Shown in pieces: positions 14,001 to 26,000 of a DNA stretch of 64,000 nt. Source of the stretch: Armigeres subalbatus (taxonomy: Eukaryota; Arthropoda; Insecta; Diptera; Culicidae); contig NC_085139.1 of the NCBI RefSeq assembly GCF_024139115.2, forward strand, positions 6,047,533 through 6,111,532, given 5' to 3'. The position numbers and the translations under genes are program-made. Within the stretch, counting starts at the first letter, position 1, and each line of letters starts with the position of its first letter. Under the pieces are notes generated by a model. The model had not been told where the DNA came from, made no database searches, and saw only the letters and a program-made list of their open reading frames with translations.

Positions 14001-17000
14001 CAGCTACTGGATACAAAGATTCGTAATTTCTTGCTGCTTCCCGCATAGCTTGAATTGCTAGATACAGGGGTTAGGCAAAATGATTGAGATAGCCAAAATT
14101 TGGCCCAAATTCAAATCCTTATAACTTTTTGAAAAATTGATGAAATTGGACAAAACCGGAAGCATTCGAGGGCAAATTTAGTCAAGATTTAGGAACATGT
14201 GCGGTCACGAATACTGGCCACCGGACACCGGAGATGTTCCGGATTTTCGGAGGCCATGTCAAAAACACATTTTTTCTGCCGCTCGTATTTTTGTGTGGTT
14301 TGAAGTTACATCGATAGACACTTTTTTCCTAGAAACTAGATCTTATTGAAAATTGAATGCGGGCTGTTGCGCTAAGATCCGTTGAAAAACATCCGAGATA
14401 TGGCCATTTCAGTAAACCTGGTTCCGGATACTATGGTCAATTATGTATATCCTTCCAATCACGTATATATTATCCGGTACCATATCAATATTGGTATCAA
14501 ACTTCAAGATTTTTTATGGAGATGCTTCAGGAAGCATATGCAGGACGATCAGTTGCCCTGACCACTCTGTAGTAGGTTCCAGGTGCTCCGGGGGAAGTGG
14601 CCAATTTGAAAAACGTTCAGAACCCTATCAATATGGGTATCAAACTTCAAGATTTTTCATGGAGATGCTTCAGGAAGCATATTCAGGACGATCAGTTGCC
14701 CTGACCACTCTGTGGTAGGTTCCAGGTGCCCTGGGAAGTGGCCAATTTGAAAACATTAAGAACCCTATCAATATGGGTATCAAACTTCAAGATTTTTCAT
14801 GGAGATGCTTCAGGAAGCATATGCAGGACGATCAGTTGCCCTGACCACTCTGTAGTAGGTTCCAGGTGCCCCGGGGGAAGTGGCCAATTTGAAAAACGTT
14901 CAGAACCCGAGCAATATGGGTATTAAACTTCAAGATCTTTCATGGAGATGCTTCAGGAAGCATATCCAGGACGATCAGTTGCCCTGACCACTCTGTAGTA
15001 GGTTCCAGGTGCCCCGGGGGAAGTGGCCAATTTGAAAAACATTCAGAACCCTATCAATATGGGTATCAAACTTCAAGATTTTTCGTGGAGATGCTTCAGG
15101 AAGCATATGCCGGACGATCAGTGGCCCTGACCACTCTGTGGTAGGTTTCAGGTGCCCTGGGGAAGTGGCCAATTTGAAAACGTTCAGAACCCAATCAATA
15201 TGGGTATCAAACTTCAAGATTTTCATGGAGATGCTTCAGGAAGCATATGCAGGACGACGATCAGTTGCCCTGACCACTCTGTAGTAGGTTCCAGGTGCCC
15301 CGGGGGAAGTGGCCAATTTGAAAAACGTTCAGAACCCTATCAATATGGGTATCAAACTTCAAGATTTTTCATGAAGATGCTTCAGGAAGCATATTCAGGA
15401 TGATCAGTTGCCCTGACCATTCTGTAGTAGGTTAAAGGTGCCCTGGGGGAAGTGGCCAATTTGAAAAACGTTCAGAACCCTATCAATATGGGTATCAAAC
15501 TTCAAGATTTTTCATGGAGATGCTTCAGGAAGCATATTCAGGACGATCAGTTGCCCTGACCACTCTGTAGTAGGTTCCAGGTGCCCCGGGGGAAGTGGCC
15601 AATTTCAAAAGCGTTCAGAACCCTATCAATATGGGTATCAAACTTCAAGATTGTTCATGGAGATGCTTCAGGAAGCAGATTCAGGACGATCAGTGGCCCT
15701 GACCGCTCTGTGGTAGGTTCCGGGTGCCCAGAAGTGGCCAATTTGAAAACGTTCAGAACCCAATCAATATGGGTATCAAACTTCAAGATTTTTCGAGGTG
15801 ATACTATAAAATGCATTTTAGAACCAGCAGCTGTCATGACCACTCCATGACCATGACCAGTAGGTTCCAGGTGTCCTGGGGGAGTGGCCAATATGCAAAA
15901 TGTTCGAAACCATATCAAAATGAGTAGCAAACTTCAGGATTTTTCATGGAGGTGCTTCAGGAAGCATATTCAGGACGATCTATTACCCTGACCGCTTTGT
16001 AGTAGGTTCCAGGTGCCCCGGGGGAAGTGGTCAATTTGAAAAACGTTCAGAACCCTATCAATATGGGTATCAAACTTCAAGATTTTTCGAGGTGATACTT
16101 TTAAATGCATTTTAGAACCAGCAGCTATCACGACCACTCTGTAGTAGGTTCCAGGTGTCCTGGGGAAGTGGCCAATTAGCAAAATGTTCGAAACCATATC
16201 AAAATGAGTATCAAAGTTCAAAGTTTTTCATGGAAATGCTTTTGGACTCTCCTGTCGAATAGAGTTCACCGCAGCACGAAGTTGACCATCCTGCAAAACG
16301 CTCATTAGACTGGTCTGCCTCTATGGCCACGAAAGTTGGATGTTGCTGGCGAAGGACCAACGCGCCCTTGGAGTTTCCGAATGGAAGGTGTTGCGGACCA
16401 TTTATGGTAGAATGCAGATGGAAGCCAATGGAGGTGCCATAACAGAAACATGGCCATGTCAAGATATAGCACCCCACACAATTGCTAAGTCATGCTTGCG
16501 ACCTGCTGCCATTGATGGCAGGCCATCTTACACTTGGTCGATCCACCGTGACCGCATCGCGACTCTTCTTCTTGTACCGGTCGGATCATTATCGAGCACC
16601 ATCTTAATCGGGTTGTCGTCTGACATTCTGGCTACATGCCCGGCCCACCGTAACCGCCAAACTTGTACCATGTGCTAGTTCTCCTAACAGTTACAACTCG
16701 AGGTTCATTGGCCTCCACCACCACCTCTATTGGCTTCCATCTGCATTCTACCATAAATAGTCCGCAACACCTTCCATTCGGAAACTCCAAGGGCGCGTTG
16801 GTCCTTCGCCAGCAACATCCAACTTTCGTGGCCATAGAGGCCGACCAGTCTAATGAGCGTTTTGTAGATGGTCAACTTCGTGCGGCGACGAACTCTATTC
16901 GACAGGAGAGTCCAAAAGCATCTCCATGAAAAACCTTGAACTTTGATGCTCATTTTGATATGGTTTCGAACATTTTGCAAATTGGCCACTTCTCCAGGAC

Positions 17001-20000
17001 ACCTGGAACCTACTACAGAGTGGTCATGACAGCTGCTGGTTCTAAAATGCATTTAAAAGTATCACCTCGAAAAATCTTGAGGTTTGATACCCATATTGAT
17101 ATGGTTCTGAACGTTTTTCAAATTGGCCACTTCCCCCGGGGCACCTGGAACCTACCACAGAGTGGTCAGGGCAACTGATCGTCCTGAATATGCTTCCTGA
17201 AGCATCTCCATGAAAAACCTTGAACTTTGATACTCATTTTGATATAGTTTCGAACATTTTGCAAATTGGCCACTTCCCAGGACACCTGGAACCTACTACA
17301 GAGTGGTCATGACAGCTGCTGGTTCTAAAATGCATTTAAAGGTATCACCTCGAAAAATCTTGAAGTGTGGTACCCATATTGATAGGGTTCTGAACGTTTT
17401 TCAAATTGGCCACTTCCCCCGGGGCACCTGGAACCTACTACAGAGTGGCCAGGGAAACTGATCGTCCTGAATATGCTTTCTGAAACATCTCCATGAAAAA
17501 TCTTGAAGTTTGATTCCCATATTGATAGGGTTCTGAACGTTTTTCAAATTGGCCACTTCCCCCGGGGCACCTGGAACCTACTACAGAGTGGTCAGGGCAA
17601 CTGATCGTCCTGAATATGCTTCTTAAGCATCTCCATGAAAATCATGAAGTTTGATACCCATATTGATAGGGCTCTGAACGTTTTTCAAATTGGCCACTTC
17701 CCCCGGGGCACCTGGAACCTACCACAGAGTGGTCAGGGTAACTGATCGTCCTGCATATGCTTCCTGAAGCATCTCCATGAAAAATCTTGAAGTTTGATAC
17801 CCATATTGATAGGGTTCTGAATGTTTTTCAAATTGGCCACTTCCCCCGGGGCACCTGGAACCTACTACAGAGTGGTCAGGGCAACTGATCGTCCTGCATA
17901 TGCTTCCTGAAGCATCTCCATGAAAAATCTTGAAGTTTGATACCCATATTGATAGGGTTCTGAATGTTTTTCAAATTGGCCACTTCTGGGCACCTGGAAC
18001 CTACTACAGAGTGGTCAGGGCAACTGATCGTCCTGAATATGCTTCCTGAAGCATCTCCATGAAAAATCTTGAAGTTTGATACCCATATTGATAGGGTTCT
18101 GAACGTTTTTCAAATTGGCCACTTCCCCCGGGGCACCACCTACTACAGAGTGGTCAGGGCAACTGATCGTCCTGCATATGCTTCCTGAAGCATCTCCATG
18201 AAAAATCTTGAAGTTTGATACCCATATTGATTGGGTTCTGAACGTTTTTCAAATTGGCCACTTCCCCCGGGGCACCTGGAACCTACCACAGAGTGGTCAG
18301 GGCAACTGATCGTCCTGCATATGCTTCCTGAAGCATCTCCATGAAAAATCTTGAAGTTTGATACCCATATTGATAGGGTTTTGAATGTTTTTCGAATTGG
18401 CCTTTTCGAACCTACTACAGAGTGGTCAGGGCAACTGATTGTCCTGCATATGCTTCCTGAAGCATCTCCATAAAAAATCTTGAAGTTTGATACCAATATT
18501 GATATGGTTCTGAACGTTTTTCAAATTGGCCACTTCCCCAGGGCACCTGGAACCTACCACAGAGTGGTCAGGGCAACTGATCGTCCTGAATATGCTTCCT
18601 GAAGCATCTTCATGAAAAATCTTGAAGTTTGATACCCATATTGATAGGGTTCCGAACGTTTTCAAATTAACCACTTCCCCAGGGCACCTGGAACCTACTA
18701 CAGAGTGGTCAGGGCAACTGATCGTCCTGCATATGCTTCCTGAAGCATCTCCATAAAAAATCTTGAAGTTTGATACCAATATTGATATGGTACCGGATAA
18801 TATATACGTGATTGGGAGGTTATACATAATTGACCATAGTATCCGGAACCAGGTTTACTGAAATGGCCATATCGCGGATGTTTTCAACGGATCTTAGCGC
18901 AACAGCCCGCATTCAATTTTCAATAAGATCTAGTTTCTAGGAAAAAGTGTCTATCGATGTAACTTCAAACCACACAAAAATACGATCGGCAGAAAAAATG
19001 TGTTTTTGACATGGCCTCCAAAAATCCGGAACATCTCCGGTGTCCGGTGGCCAGTATTCGTGACCGCACATGTTCCTACGATGTAGGCTTCGTGCCGTAT
19101 GTGACTGTGCAAAGTCGAAAATTCTTGATGGGTTCTTCGGGGTCTCCCCGCCAAACCACTCGTTGATAGTCTATGTCTAGCGGATGCGACTTCATTTGAT
19201 CTGAAGCGCAAATGAATATCGAAAAGTTCCTGATTCACATTTGGTCCGGCTAAGAGCCGGTCATTGAGAGAAACGCCTGACCCTGATGCACTGGAGGCAT
19301 CGAAAACAACGCGTAGCTTTGTTGTCGAGCTCTCCGTCTTCACCACCGCATGGTGTGGTAGGTAGAAGCTCTTGGCTGCTTCCACACTTAGCTCGCTCGT
19401 TGGTACCTCCTCCATGTGTCCTAGAGCAAGGTATTCTTCGATAAAATTCGAATACTGCTGTTTGAAAACCGGATCTCGTTCGAAACGTTTCTCCATAGAC
19501 CTCAACCGCTTGATGGCTGGCGTGAGAAACTGTCATGAGTAGTGGTGGACCTGAATAAATCAACCGCCGCTTGATCAGAAAAAAATGAGCTGCTGGCAGG
19601 AATCTCCTCCTGTTCCCAGAATTGTCCAATGTACGATTGATGTCCATCTCCATATGTAGGGTTATGATGGAGAAATTGCTGGGAACTCCTGCTGTGTAAA
19701 TCGATTGATTGCCGCACACGATCCAGCCGAAAACCGTGTTTTGCATGACGGGGGCACCAAATTCGTCCTTGACTTGCCCGGGTTGGAGAATGGCAAGAAA
19801 AACATCCGAACCCACAATGATGTCTACTCGACCCGGTTGATTGTAGGTATGACGGATCCACCAGAGCTTCATAGATCTCCTTCTGTAATAGCTTCGAGTT
19901 TGATTGCACGCGCTGTGCAGGGAGCGTTGACGTAAGCTTGCCTATTACGAATGCACTGCTTTGCAGAATCACGGTATTATTGTATCGGTTGGCCATCGAA

Positions 20001-23000
20001 AGCTTCACAATTCCTCGGGTTGTCCCCGAGATCTTATGTTGATTAACGCTGTTGGTAAGATGAACACCTCTTTCAATGGTTCTGATACCTGAACCACCAG
20101 CGAATTGACCGTTCCTTCCGATGATTGTGGGGTAGGGTGGCTCAAATTAGTATGGGAAAAACTTTTTTCATTTTTTTCTGATGGGCCGTCCTCTTATTCG
20201 GTTCTATTTGATGCCCTGATGCTCTGGACAAAATTTCAGCCAAATCGGTTAACGTTTGGGCGGTGCTTAACTCGTTGGAAGTTTATATGCAAAAATGTAT
20301 GCAGAAACATCCAAAAACAGTAAATTGCAGCTGGACTACACAACTAACGATGAAGAACTATGATACTCATTCAGATCTTGGAGAATTTAATACAGAATGT
20401 TGTGCGTAATAAACTCTAATCTTCTCGCGGTTTTCAGCATAACATTCTGTATTTAATTCTACAATAACTGAATGAGTATCATGGTTCTTGATTGTAAATT
20501 GTGCCGTCCAACTGCAAATCCCTATTTTTGGATGTTTCTGCATGCATTTTCCATATAAACTTCAAGGAATTTAGCACCGTCCAAACGTTGACCGTTTTGG
20601 CTGAAATTTTGTCCAAAGAATCAGGGCATCAAATAGAACTGAATAAGACGGCGGCCCATCAAAAAATTTGAAAAAGTGTTTTTTGAGCCACCCTACTGTG
20701 GGGATTGCATCGGGTCTCCAGTTTGCTCTGCTTCCTACCCTTTGGTATCATCATGTGCCTTTGAACACAGCAGAGTGTGGTGTCGCTGCTGGTTGTCCGA
20801 CATTTCGCGGTAAAACATTCCGCGGTAAACCATTTCGCGGTCTGTATCATTTGGCGGTAATCTGTTTCGCGGTTTATACAATTTGGCGGTATTCCGTTTC
20901 GCGGTATTCAAGCTTAGCTTATCTTCTTAACTTTTTTTTTGTATTTTTAAGAGTTCGCCATTCTTTTCTACCAACTCTTAATTTCCTTTTCTTTATATGG
21001 CCGTTACTTTCGTTGCGTTTCCCTTTCAAGTATTTTAGCTTTTCTTTTACGCATTATTTTATGTTATTTCCAAAAGACATATACATTATTGTCAATATGA
21101 TAATTAGATGTGTGAGCTTTGTCATCAATAATGTGGTTTCGGATGGACTAAGAGGAAGACCGAATAAACCGGAAAACACAGTTTTACTATTAGAAAAGAA
21201 AAATGAGTTTTATTCTCTCGTGTGTTTAGCATGTACTGATATTACACTGTATGACAGTTCTAGCTGCAGTGCCGCAGCACAGCAGTGGGGGCAAACCGTG
21301 CAGTGGTTGCCATCCCAACACCCCTGCTCAACCATGGCAAGGTTCAATTCCCAGCGCCGACCGTAATTTTCTGAAAGAAGGCGACGGCAGGGCCTTCGTC
21401 ATAATATCCGCCTGTTGATCCGATGAACAGACGAACTTGACTGCAATTACCGCTTCTTGTATGAGCTCCCTTATGAAATGGAACTTCGTATCCACGTGCT
21501 TAAGACCGAGCTTAAGACGTCCATGGTCTCGAGGATTCTCAACAATCCGTATTGTCGACTGATTATCCTCCAGTATCACTATGGGACCGGTAGGTCTTTG
21601 ACCCAGATCCAGAAGAGCACGTTTCATCCAGAGAGTTTGACACGCCGCTGTAACCAATGCTGCAAGCTCGGCTTCTGTAGATGACAGTGAAACTGTATGC
21701 TGCTTTCTTGTAGTCCAGCTGACTGTACACCCGAAGACCTTAAATACACATCCTGTCACAGATCGCCGATCGATGAGATCATTCGCCCAATCTGCGTCTG
21801 AATAAACTCCCAGCATCTCAGCTTCCACCTCTGCTTTAAATGTTAATCCGTAGTCCACAGTCCCCTTTACGTATCTTAAGACCCGTTTAAGATGCACCCA
21901 GTGCTCCTCGTTTGGGCAGGCCTGGAACTGGCTGTAGAAGTTCACGGCTGCTGACAAGTCCGGCCGGGCAGTGAGCGAAGCATACATCAAACAGCCCACG
22001 AGTTCTCGGAATGGCTTTTCCGTTCTTCGCTCCTCAACTCCCTTTTCCAACCGTAGACGACTCTCCATCGGCGTCGATATTGGTTTACACTCCGTCATCT
22101 CAAACCGTCTCAATAAACTCTCAAGATATCCCCTCTGGCTAATCTTCATGGTTCCATCTTTGACGTTCCTATCAATTGTCATTCCGAGAAACTGCTTAAC
22201 CACTCCAGCATCGGTCATTTCAAATTCTTCGCTGAATTCCTGTTTAATTGCTTTTACCATCTCCAGCGACGCTCCTACGATCAAAACATCATCGACGTAC
22301 ACTATTATGATGATCCTTTCTCCTCCCTTTCCTCTGGTGTATAAACATTGGTCATTGGCACTCTGCTTCATCCCCAGCTTCTTGGTAAACTCGTGGAATC
22401 TCTGGTTCCATGCATGGGACGCTTGCTTTAGCCCGTAGATGGAACGATGCAAACGGCATACCAGATTTACCCCCTGCTGAAATCCATCAGGCTGCGTCAT
22501 GTAAATCTCCTCACTTAGCGTGCCGTTTAAAAACGCCGTGCGCACATCCATTTGATGAACATGGAAACCCTCGCTAAAACCATACGCAATGTGTCCAATT
22601 TTGCTTTTTCGGTATAATCGAAGCCTTGCCTCTGGCTAAACCCTCTAGCAACAAGCCTTGCTTTATACCGGTTCGAAACCATTTCATCACCACGCTTGAT
22701 GCAAAACACCTACTTACAGGTAACCGCCTTCATTCCGGGAGGGAGTTCAACCAATGTCCATGTGTGATTTCGCTGACAAAGAATTAATTTCCTCTTCAAT
22801 GGAGACTTTCTATTTGTCCCAATCATCTCGCTTTTTCAGTTCCGCAATCGTACTCGGGATGTTATCAACGTAGCTCATTGCATTCAGTGCAAATCCGGCA
22901 TAATCCATTTCAAATTCATTGTGCCAAGCAGGTGGAACACGATTCCGATGCGGCCTTGCTTCATCCAAACGATTATCCACCACGTCGTCATCCGTTCCAT

Positions 23001-26000
23001 CAGGCTCCCGGTCAGATTCCACCAGATCATCATTCACGAAACTGTTGAATTCCTCTCCCGACGATTCAGCGCCATCCGAGGCGCCCTCCGCATCACTAAT
23101 CACGTCCTCTTCTTCCTCTGGGACAAAACTAGATGAAACTCGGAAATACTGATCAACTGCTGTTTGCTTGGGGTTCTCTTTGGTGTGCATCTCTACAAAA
23201 TCTACATCCCGAGCAGATACAATCCGGCGCTTCACCGGATTCCAAACTCTGTGGCCATTGGGAGAATAGCCGACAAAAAATCCGTAGTACGACTTGAAAT
23301 CCAGCTTCTTCTGCAGCTGCGATGGCACGTGCACGAACACGGAACACCGAAACACTTTCAGCTTCGATACGTCCGGCTTCTTTGATTCCCTCAACTCGAA
23401 CAGCGTTTTCTTCGACTTCCCAGCACAGGTGGGACTTCTGTTCAGCTTACAACCGAATCGATGATCATTGTCCTGGCTTTCTCACTGAAAGTGCGGTTCA
23501 TCCGCTCGCTGATGCCGTTTTGTTAGGGGGTGTACGGCACCGTCATCTCCAGCTGAATCCCCTTTTTCGCACGGAATGTCTTAAAATGTTTTCCGGTGTA
23601 CTCACCTCCACCTCCGTTATCACATCGCAATCGGGATATTTTCTGTCCGAACTTGGCTGTCGCCAACGCCTCGTACTTTTTAAAACATTGCAGCACCTCA
23701 CTCTTCGACTCCATTAAAATACCATGGTGAAATGTGTCCAATCGTCGATGAAGGTTACGAAAAACTTTGTGTTGAACAGTCCCACCGGCGTCATGGGACC
23801 ACAAACGTCCGAGTGAACGAGTTCGAGCACTCGCGACGATCGTCTCTCTTCATTCCTCGCGAACGGCTTTCTCGTTTGCTTCCCGGCAACACATGACTCG
23901 CAAACAACTAAATCACTCTTCTGCTTATCAATGTCCACTTTGAGTCCCGATACCATGTCATTGCGAATAAGCACTTCCAGATTCTTCTCGGATATGTGGC
24001 CGAACCGCCGATGCCACAATTCGGAGTCTTTTCTAATTCGACCGCACGACAACAGCGACGTTTCGTTATCACTTCGCTTAATCGGTTGGAAATCTAGTTC
24101 GTACAACGACTCGCGACGTGTTCCACTAGCCACAAGTTCGGAATTGCGATAGATTAACGCTTTTCCTCGTTCAAACACTACACGCATACCGGCTTTTTCG
24201 ACTCGTACTACCGAAAACAGGTTGTATCACAAATTCGGTATGAAGAGAACATTTTTCGCCGTGCACTCAATGTCTCTTCCGTCCACCATCGAAAGTACCT
24301 TCACTGTTCCGATGTGTTCAGCAATAATGGACTCATCATCTTTCGCGACCGTAATTTGAATCGGTTTAGTCAGCCGACGAAGTTCCGTAAAAAACTCTCT
24401 GTTCCGAATCAGATGGTCTGACGCTCCGGAATCGATGAACCATTTCGTTTGCTGTACCTGTTGCGCACCGCATCCACTGACACCAACAAAACAAACACCA
24501 TCCCGATTGTCAGATTTGGCAATTGCCCCTTCTGTTCTGACGGCTTCTTCTTCTCCGTACAATCGGCCAACTTATGCCCTTCTTTCTTGCACCGAAAACA
24601 TCGGATCTTCTTCGATTGTTTTTCTCCCGAAAAAGCAGCTGAATCACTGTTGGAGGAAAACTTCTCCGAATTAATAACACTTCTTTGTTTCGTTTCCTCG
24701 TGCACTTTACACTTTACGTGTTTCCTCTGCACTTTACGAATCCCATGGTGAGATTCTCTTCTGGCATGGTTTCAATAGCTGTGACAACAATAAAAAATAC
24801 GCTGGACCAAGAATCAACAGCAGATGGCATACTGCGTCCAGCTCCTCCAGTGATCCTGCAGTCGCCCTCCGTCAAGTCGTATACTCAACATTTGACGTTT
24901 GATATGCATCCGACTGGCGATGCTCTTCCTTTCAAAAACACACTCTATAGCGCATCCCAAACTTGCTTTGGTGGAGTTTTGTCCTGGACGTACTCTAGTT
25001 GCGAGTCGTGAATCCGTGAGATGAGAATTGATTTGCACTTTCGCTCTCTTTTTAGCCGCTTCTCACGCAACTTTTTCTTTTCTTCCCTCTGCGCCGCATG
25101 ATCCGCTATCGCCACCAAATCATCGAGCTCTATTTGCACACATTCAAAGAGCTCGTGCTCCTCCAGCAACACTTGAACTCGAAATTTCCACGCGGCGTAA
25201 TTTGACCCGTCGAACAAAGCAACATGAAAACGGTCGTTTTGCACTTCCTCTGTCATCGCGTCGTTTTGACTTTTTCCGCGAATTGAAACGTCCGGGGCCC
25301 ACAACCTAATGAGGTTTCGGATGGACTAAGAGGAAGACCGAATAAACCGGAAAACACAGTTTTACTATTAGAAAAGAAAATTGAGTTTTTATTCTCTCGT
25401 GTGTTTAGCATGTACTGTTATTACACTGTATGACAGTTCTAGCTGCAGTGCCGCAGCACAGCAGTGGGGGCAAACCGTGCAGTGGTTGCCATCCCAACAA
25501 TCAAGATACACTATATCATATGATAAAGGTCACTGTCTTAATACCTTAAAAGGCTATGGTATTCTGGTAGAACTTAGAAGATGGAATAACTGAAAATTAT
25601 CCATAAAGCAAAATGTATCTTCCTTAAATGTTAGCCGGCATTAGGCGAAATATCATGTGCTGTCTTCTTCAAATGTTTTGCCCAGTATAAGACAAAATGT
25701 GTTGTTTCGTCTTTCCACGCTGCATGAGGACGCACAAATGCGCGAGACTCTACATGACTTTACGATGGTTTACATACATTCCCGCTCCAATCAGCTGTTG
25801 TATCTCGTGAAAATTAGTAACGAGTGCTTTTAATTGCATTCTCACTAATTTTCCACTCGAAATATAATGTGAAAATATTTGTTACAAAGAATACAAAACT
25901 CAATCTAAGTTTATTTTTATTTTTTTTCCCAAATAATAACAATACTTCTCAATATAGGATCTGAAACGAACATAACCACAATCTTCAATGTTTGGCTCCG

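Larger units (their letters stand above)
14066..19076. mobile_element. 5.0-kb foldback transposon with inverted tandem arrays
   Basis: A giant imperfect palindrome inserted in the Pao pol frame. A TA duplication flanks it (14064-14065, 19077-19078), and the Pao frame is continuous if the insert is ignored. The outer left end (14066-14186) has no partner on the right; from there both arms share about 300 bp of unique sequence starting at TAGGAACATGTGCGG. Then come arrays of a 140-143-bp unit, about 12 copies direct (14487-16230) and about 13 copies inverted (16930-18790). Each unit holds ATGCTTCAGGAAGCAT, a small palindrome. The centre (16240-16900) is made of inverted pieces of a non-LTR reverse transcriptase tail around a short unique core. 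The architecture resembles Drosophila FB elements. No transposase is present. Confidence 0.88.
21129..25499 (-). mobile_element. Ty1/copia retrotransposon with near-identical LTRs
   Basis: Minus-strand element. LTRs are at 25307-25499 (5') and 21129-21320 (3'); 5-bp duplications ATCAA lie at 21124-21128 and 25500-25504. Downstream of the 5' LTR is GGTTGTGGGCCC, which fits the initiator-tRNA-Met half primer site of copia. A G-rich purine tract (GAGCAGGGG) precedes the 3' LTR. Order of domains: gag (25304-24945), CCHC knuckle [14 protein letters not shown] and protease DSGASDHLI (24730-24230), GAG-pre-integrase and integrase (24187-23523), linker (23394-22810), reverse transcriptase with YVDDVLI and RNase H (22551-21360). 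Frameshifts separate these blocks, so this copy cannot encode a full polyprotein. Confidence 0.95.

Noticed and set aside
14487..18790. CRISPR-like regular repeats of about 141 bp
   Set aside because: The units are contiguous with no unique spacers, occur in inverted arms, and lie in an animal genome within a TA-flanked transposon.
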